This document shows, in pieces, positions 4,833 to 6,926 of a stretch of 6,926 nucleotides of DNA. Position numbers and translations under genes: made by a program. Each line of letters starts with the position of its first letter. Position 1 is the stretch's first letter. The DNA is taken from positions 1 to 6,926 of the forward strand of contig JBEBSP010000142.1 in assembly GCA_040394255.1 (NCBI GenBank). Reading direction: 5' to 3'. Below the pieces are notes generated by a model. That model was not told the DNA's origin, did not search any database, and saw only the letters and a program-made list of their open reading frames with translations. The DNA comes from Agaricicola taiwanensis_A. GTDB lineage: Bacteria > Pseudomonadota > Alphaproteobacteria > Rhizobiales > Methylopilaceae.

Positions 4833-5074
4833 GCGCTTGCCCTTTGGGGAGAGGGACGGGAGATAGTTACGGGCCACCGTGCGGCGCTCGGCCAGTTGAC
4901 CGAGAACCACGACAGTGCGGTGTTGAACCTTGCTGTGGTTAGGTCAGAGCCAGTCCGAAGTGCGGTCAGCTTTTTGCTGTCACCAAACACTCGAAAACTG
5001 AGCGTTTTGTCCTCAACCGGGTCGACCCGCTGGTATTCGTCGGCCAATGCCAATAGGTGAGCAATCTGGATCAT
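4829..5074 (-). CDS. Small putative regulator in the Cro position (81 aa)
   Basis: The first gene of the leftward operon, 81 aa. The part that looks conserved is LLALADEYQRV (7-17), then KTLSFRVFGDSKKLTALRTG (23-42), DLTTARFNTALSWFSVNWP (44-62). From memory, this 'S.RVF.D.KKL..L..G.DLTT.RF..AL.WFS.NWP' pattern belongs to a small alphaproteobacterial phage/plasmid family with a helix-turn-helix-like first half. Its position, divergent from the CI-like repressor across three operators, is that of cro or an early activator. The only possible start, ATG at 5074, lies 5 bases after the -10, so the message should be leaderless or nearly so; AGAGG is too close to act as a normal ribosome site. DNA binding is inferred. 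Confidence 0.78.
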   Translation of the reverse strand: MIQIAHLLALADEYQRVDPVEDKTLSFRVFGDSKKLTALRTGSDLTTARFNTALSWFSVNWPSAARWPVTISRPSPQRASA

Positions 5075-5079
5075 GCCCT

Positions 5080-5108
5080 CTTATCGGTTATTTTACCGCT
5101 ATCGTCAA
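5080..5108 (-). promoter_or_regulatory. Leftward early promoter (PL/PR equivalent)
   Basis: Reading leftward: TTGACG (5108-5103, five of six consensus bases), a 17-bp spacer, then GATAAG (5085-5080, four of six). The expected transcription start is about 5073-5075, at the ATG of the Cro-position gene. The spacer and the first -10 base contain operator 1, and operator 2 abuts the -35, so the repressor should shut this promoter. Confidence 0.7.
5085..5098. promoter_or_regulatory. Operator 1 of the immunity region
   Basis: CGGT-TATTTT-ACCG, a 4-bp dyad with six A/T-rich central bases. It shares its arms and spacing with operators 2 and 3. It lies between the -35 and -10 of the leftward promoter. 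Confidence 0.8.
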
Positions 5109-5122
5109 CGGTATTCTTACCG
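5109..5122. promoter_or_regulatory. Operator 2 of the immunity region
   Basis: CGGT-ATTCTT-ACCG. It directly abuts the -35 hexamer of the leftward promoter. Its centre is 24 bp from that of operator 1. Confidence 0.8.
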
Positions 5123-5142
5123 CTGTATCGCCCGCAGTCTCA

Positions 5143-5158
5143 GCGGTAATTTCACCGC
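5143..5158. promoter_or_regulatory. Operator 3 of the immunity region
   Basis: GCGGT-AATTTC-ACCGC, the longest dyad of the three (5-bp arms). It ends at the base before the repressor ATG and its centre is 35 bp from that of operator 2. Binding here should block repressor transcription, giving autoregulation or the target for the Cro-position protein. Confidence 0.8.
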
Positions 5159-5794
5159 ATGGACGTGAACAGATTAATCGAACGCATCGACAATAGGTTA
5201 GCGGCGCTGTCTCTCTCAGCGGCTGAGGCTTCCCGCCTCGCTACCGGGTCGCCAGACACCATTCGGAATTGGAAGCGGACAGCCAAGAAGGGCGAGGGCA
5301 GCTTGCCCACCCACACCACCTTGAGCGCGGTCGCTGCGGTTTTGAAGACGAATTACAGGTGGCTTGCTGACGGCATCCCTCCCGAGGAGGGCGATGGCGC
5401 CCCCGCACTGGTTGCCACTGAAGCTCCCATCATTGCCTGGGTAAGCGCCGGCCAGCTCATGAGCGACGGCGCTATTGACGAAGCCATCGGAACGGCATCC
5501 GCAGTTCTTGGCCCTGGAGACTGGATTGCGCTCCGGGTTGAAGGTGAATCGATGGACCGCATTTCACCACCGGGAAGCATCATCTTTGTCGATCGGTCAG
5601 ATAAGCGCCTATCGAACGGCGGATTCTACGTGATCGATGATGGCGAGGGGCAGTCGACATACAAGCGCTTTGTCGGCGGCGACGACATGCGCTTTGAGCC
5701 GGTCTCTAAGAACAAAGACCTGCCGGCCATCTACCCGGACAATGAGCCGACCATTGTCGGGCGCGTGAAATTGACCATGCTGGACCTGACGTAG
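5159..5794 (+). CDS. CI-like S24/LexA-type phage repressor
   Basis: A 211-aa repressor, the usual length for a CI/C2-type protein. Residues about 3-72 form an XRE-type helix-turn-helix domain (LSAAEASRLATGSPDTIRNW, later LKTNYRWLADG). Residues about 88-208 form the S24 self-cleavage domain. They include the Ala-Gly cleavage site in VSAG (A97-G98), the nucleophile Ser131 in VEGESMDR and the general base Lys169 in TYKRF. All three are present, so RecA-stimulated cleavage and SOS induction are expected. The three CGGT-N6-ACCG dyads upstream are its likely operators. The ATG at 5159 has no ribosome site because operator 3 occupies that position, so the message is probably leaderless when made from the maintenance promoter. 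The next ATG is at codon 101, which confirms this start. Four small genes follow on the same strand. Confidence 0.95.
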   Translation: MDVNRLIERIDNRLAALSLSAAEASRLATGSPDTIRNWKRTAKKGEGSLPTHTTLSAVAAVLKTNYRWLADGIPPEEGDGAPALVATEAPIIAWVSAGQLMSDGAIDEAIGTASAVLGPGDWIALRVEGESMDRISPPGSIIFVDRSDKRLSNGGFYVIDDGEGQSTYKRFVGGDDMRFEPVSKNKDLPAIYPDNEPTIVGRVKLTMLDLT

Positions 5795-5804
5795 CGGAGG
5801 AACA

Positions 5805-6047
5805 ATGGCTGATCCCACCCATATGATCGTGGTTATGGCGTTCAACCGAAATCCTGACGGCACGCTCCGCAAGGCATTCGAGCCGGTGATGTTCGACAAT
5901 GAGGACCAGTCCGAAGCCGCGGCGCGCGAACTTCAGGACAACCACGCTGGGGTTATAGCGGGGTCGCGGAAGTCGGAGTTGACGCTGGGAGAATATGGCG
6001 AGCCCGTCGAGATCTACCGCTACGGCGAAGTCCCGGAGATGGAATGA
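5805..6047 (+). CDS. Hypothetical protein following the repressor (80 aa)
   Basis: An 80-aa protein, MADPTHMIVVMAFNRNPDGT, then KAFEPVMFDNEDQSEAAARE, HAGVIAGSRKSE, LGEYGEPVEIYRYGEVPEME. It is acidic, compact and without membrane segments. The pattern 'VVMAF.R...G.L..AFEP......A...A..L...HAGVIA.SR....GEYG.P......G.VPE' is, from memory, common beside repressors in rhizobial prophages; no function is known to me. A strong GGAGG lies five bases before the ATG, ten bp after the repressor stop. It shares an ATGA overlap with the next gene and so is in the repressor (lysogenic) operon. Confidence 0.85.
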   Translation: MADPTHMIVVMAFNRNPDGTLRKAFEPVMFDNEDQSEAAARELQDNHAGVIAGSRKSELTLGEYGEPVEIYRYGEVPEME

Positions 6048-6253
6048 CCCCTGCCCGCTTACGAGAATGCCTCACCTCCCTGCACTGGCCGACCTTCGCC
6101 TTGGCGGAGATCCTTGGCATCGAACATAAGAAGGCTGTCGACTGGCTCACCGGCGCTGAGCCTACGCCTGAGGCAGTAGCAGACTGGCTGGAAGCGATGG
6201 TCGCCAAGCTGGAAGATCGTCCTGTGCTGGAAACAGAACCTATCGATGGGTGA
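6044..6253 (+). CDS. Small helix-turn-helix-like protein (69 aa)
   Basis: A 69-aa protein starting MTPARLRECLTSLHW, then FALAEILGIEHKKAVDWLTG (about 18-37), then TPEAVADWLEAMVAKLED (41-58). It fits a small phage family, MTP..LRECL..L.WS...LA..LG.....V..W..G....P..V..WLE, that looks like a one-domain XRE helix-turn-helix. Here the usual serine of the turn is replaced and 'HKKAVDW' stands in for the recognition helix. The start overlaps the previous stop (ATGA). DNA binding is plausible but not shown. It could modulate the lysogenic switch. Confidence 0.82.
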   Translation: MTPARLRECLTSLHWPTFALAEILGIEHKKAVDWLTGAEPTPEAVADWLEAMVAKLEDRPVLETEPIDG

Positions 6254-6258
6254 TTGCG

Positions 6259-6303
6259 ATGACCCCTTCTCGCTTCAATGAATGTCGAAGGATTGCGCTA
6301 TGA
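6259..6303 (+). pseudogene. 14-codon remnant of a second copy of the HTH gene
   Basis: ATG ACC CCT TCT CGC TTC, then AATGAATGTCGAAGG and on to TGA, encodes MTPSRFNECRRIAL and stops. Compared with the start of the 69-aa gene just upstream (MTPARLRECL), 21 of the first 28 bases match. It is too short to function as that protein. Its TGA overlaps the ATG of the next gene (ATGA), so it may now act as a translated leader that couples the 89-aa gene to the operon. It also carries that gene's AAGGA ribosome site. Confidence 0.55.
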
Positions 6304-6569
6304 GCGGCGACGATTACGACGACGATCCGAACCCCTTACCCATGGTAGCGGCGGTAACGCTGTCCAGTTCAGCTATCCTTGCAGCCCTGGTGCAATCTCT
6401 CCACGACAAGGGCGTGCTCGACGGCGAGGAAACCGTAGAGATCTACGAGACCGCCCTGCACCTTCTCGAGATGCAGCAGGCTGCTGCGGATAAGGTCCCT
6501 GGTTACGGCGAGGTCATGGATATGGCGCGGGAGCTGATCGAGCAGCATTTGAGGCCAGAGGGCGCTTGA
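6300..6569 (+). CDS. Hypothetical acidic helical protein (89 aa)
   Basis: An 89-aa protein. It has a very acidic N-terminus (SGDDYDDDPNPLP), then mostly helix: VAAVTLSSSAILAALVQSLH (17-36), TVEIYETALHLLEMQQAAAD, MDMARELIEQHL. The segment at 17-33 is hydrophobic but amphipathic rather than clearly membrane-spanning. AAGGA seven bases before the ATG at 6300 fixes this start over the ATG at 6282, which has none. It lies directly after the HTH-gene remnant (ATGA). I do not recognise the family. Confidence 0.78.
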   Translation: MSGDDYDDDPNPLPMVAAVTLSSSAILAALVQSLHDKGVLDGEETVEIYETALHLLEMQQAAADKVPGYGEVMDMARELIEQHLRPEGA

Positions 6570-6602
6570 GGCTATTGGGCGGAAAGAGCCGGAGGGGAAT
6601 GC

Positions 6603-6809
6603 GTGACCCCAGCCGAAGCCGATCAGTACATTATCAAAGCCCGGCGGGCGCTGCGCCAGTGGCAGGCAGAGATAGATGATCTGGCCGGTGAGGCAAAGGA
6701 CGAAGCCGTGGCAGCTCGGGATGCGGTGTTGGCAACGCTGATGGAGATAGCCGAAGAGTTTCCAGGGAAGCGAGACAAGATCGACGCGCTGGCGAAGAAG
6801 TTTACATAG
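6603..6809 (+). CDS. Hypothetical helical protein (68 aa), GTG start
   Basis: A 68-aa, probably all-helical protein: TPAEADQYIIKARRALRQWQ, AEIDDLAGEAKDEAVAARDA, LMEIAEEFPGKRDKIDALAK. It has heptad-like hydrophobic spacing, so it may be a coiled coil. It starts with GTG, preceded at five bases by GGAGGGG. The ATG four bases upstream is in another frame that stops early. It is the last gene in the rightward set that I can support; function unknown. Confidence 0.75.
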   Translation: MTPAEADQYIIKARRALRQWQAEIDDLAGEAKDEAVAARDAVLATLMEIAEEFPGKRDKIDALAKKFT

Positions 6810-6814
6810 GGGAT

Positions 6815-6850
6815 TTGAGCCGGGACGGCGGGAGCCTAAGCCAGGCTCAA
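6815..6850. repeat. Overlapping inverted repeats after the last gene
   Basis: TTGAGCC (6815-6821) pairs with GGCTCAA (6844-6850), while GAGCCT (6832-6837) pairs with AGGCTC (6843-6848) around a five-base loop. The two stems share the same 3' arm and exclude each other. There is no T-run, so a standard terminator is not supported. The remaining bases to 6926 hold no gene I can support. Confidence 0.45.
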
Positions 6851-6926
6851 GGGGAAGCGGTATGTGGGGGTGATCCAGTGATGAGGGATAGTTGCGATCA
6901 ACGCGGATAAGACCACGCCGGTTCTT

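Noticed and set aside
4833..4910. Upstream extension of the 74-aa gene
   Set aside because: It would lie entirely inside the Cro-position gene. The internal ATG at 4832 has an AAAGGG site and an ATGA overlap.
4155..5060. 301-aa open frame on the + strand
   Set aside because: It runs antisense to the GapR-family gene, the 74-aa gene and the Cro-position gene, all of which have coupled starts and family-like sequences. It has no recognisable domain.
6892..6926. Possible TTG-started gene running off the right edge
   Set aside because: GAGG lies a few bases upstream and the frame is open, but about eleven codons with a rare start are too little to call. A neighbouring frame reading VAINADKTTPVL is also open but has no usable start.
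1..6926. CRISPR array, tRNA, rRNA, insertion sequence or attachment site
   Set aside because: I saw no regularly spaced direct repeats, no tRNA-like cloverleaf, no transposase frame and no integrase-linked repeat in the window.

Overview
The window is the early (immunity plus replication) region of a lambdoid temperate phage or prophage. The host is most likely an alphaproteobacterium, probably in the Hyphomicrobiales/Rhizobiales. Reasons: a DUF2312/GapR-family gene, a family essentially confined to Alphaproteobacteria; high-GC codon use; and several tiny proteins of the kind that recur in rhizobial prophages. The last point is from memory and was not searched. No structural, lysis or integrase genes lie in the window, so it is an internal piece of the element.

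The control centre is 5075-5158. Three near-identical 14-bp dyads, CGGT-N6-ACCG, lie between two divergent genes. Rightward (+) is a 211-aa S24/LexA-type CI-like repressor, whose ATG directly follows the third dyad. Leftward (-) is an 81-aa Cro-position protein. A good leftward promoter (TTGACG, 17 bp, GATAAG) is overlapped by the first dyad and abutted by the second. Both genes appear to be leaderless or nearly so.

The leftward operon (5074 down to beyond base 1) holds about 15 genes, mostly joined by ATGA, TGATG or TAATG overlaps. In order of transcription: Cro-position protein, 74-aa unknown, GapR-like nucleoid protein, two tiny membrane proteins, an inverted-repeat-rich stretch with a doubtful ORF (3726-4109), a 144-aa unknown, a 96-aa charged helical protein, a 74-aa protein ending in an SSB-like DADDIPF tail, a third tiny membrane protein, 83-aa and 52-aa unknowns, a protein carrying a stand-alone DnaA domain IV, a 59-aa unknown, a DnaB-type replicative helicase, and the first 32 codons of a further gene. 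The DnaA-domain protein and DnaB helicase make this the replication module. GapR and the SSB-tail protein would plausibly act on DNA topology and on SSB-binding host factors.

The rightward operon (5159 to about 6809) holds the repressor followed by four small genes: 80 aa, a 69-aa degenerate HTH protein, an 89-aa acidic helical protein and a 68-aa helical protein. A 14-codon remnant resembling the start of the 69-aa HTH gene sits between the second and third of these. The last 117 bases hold only a small inverted repeat.

The most unusual points are the SSB-tail mimic, the three-operator leaderless switch, the cluster of dyads at 3738-4076 (one of which sequesters a ribosome binding site), and the truncated HTH-gene copy.
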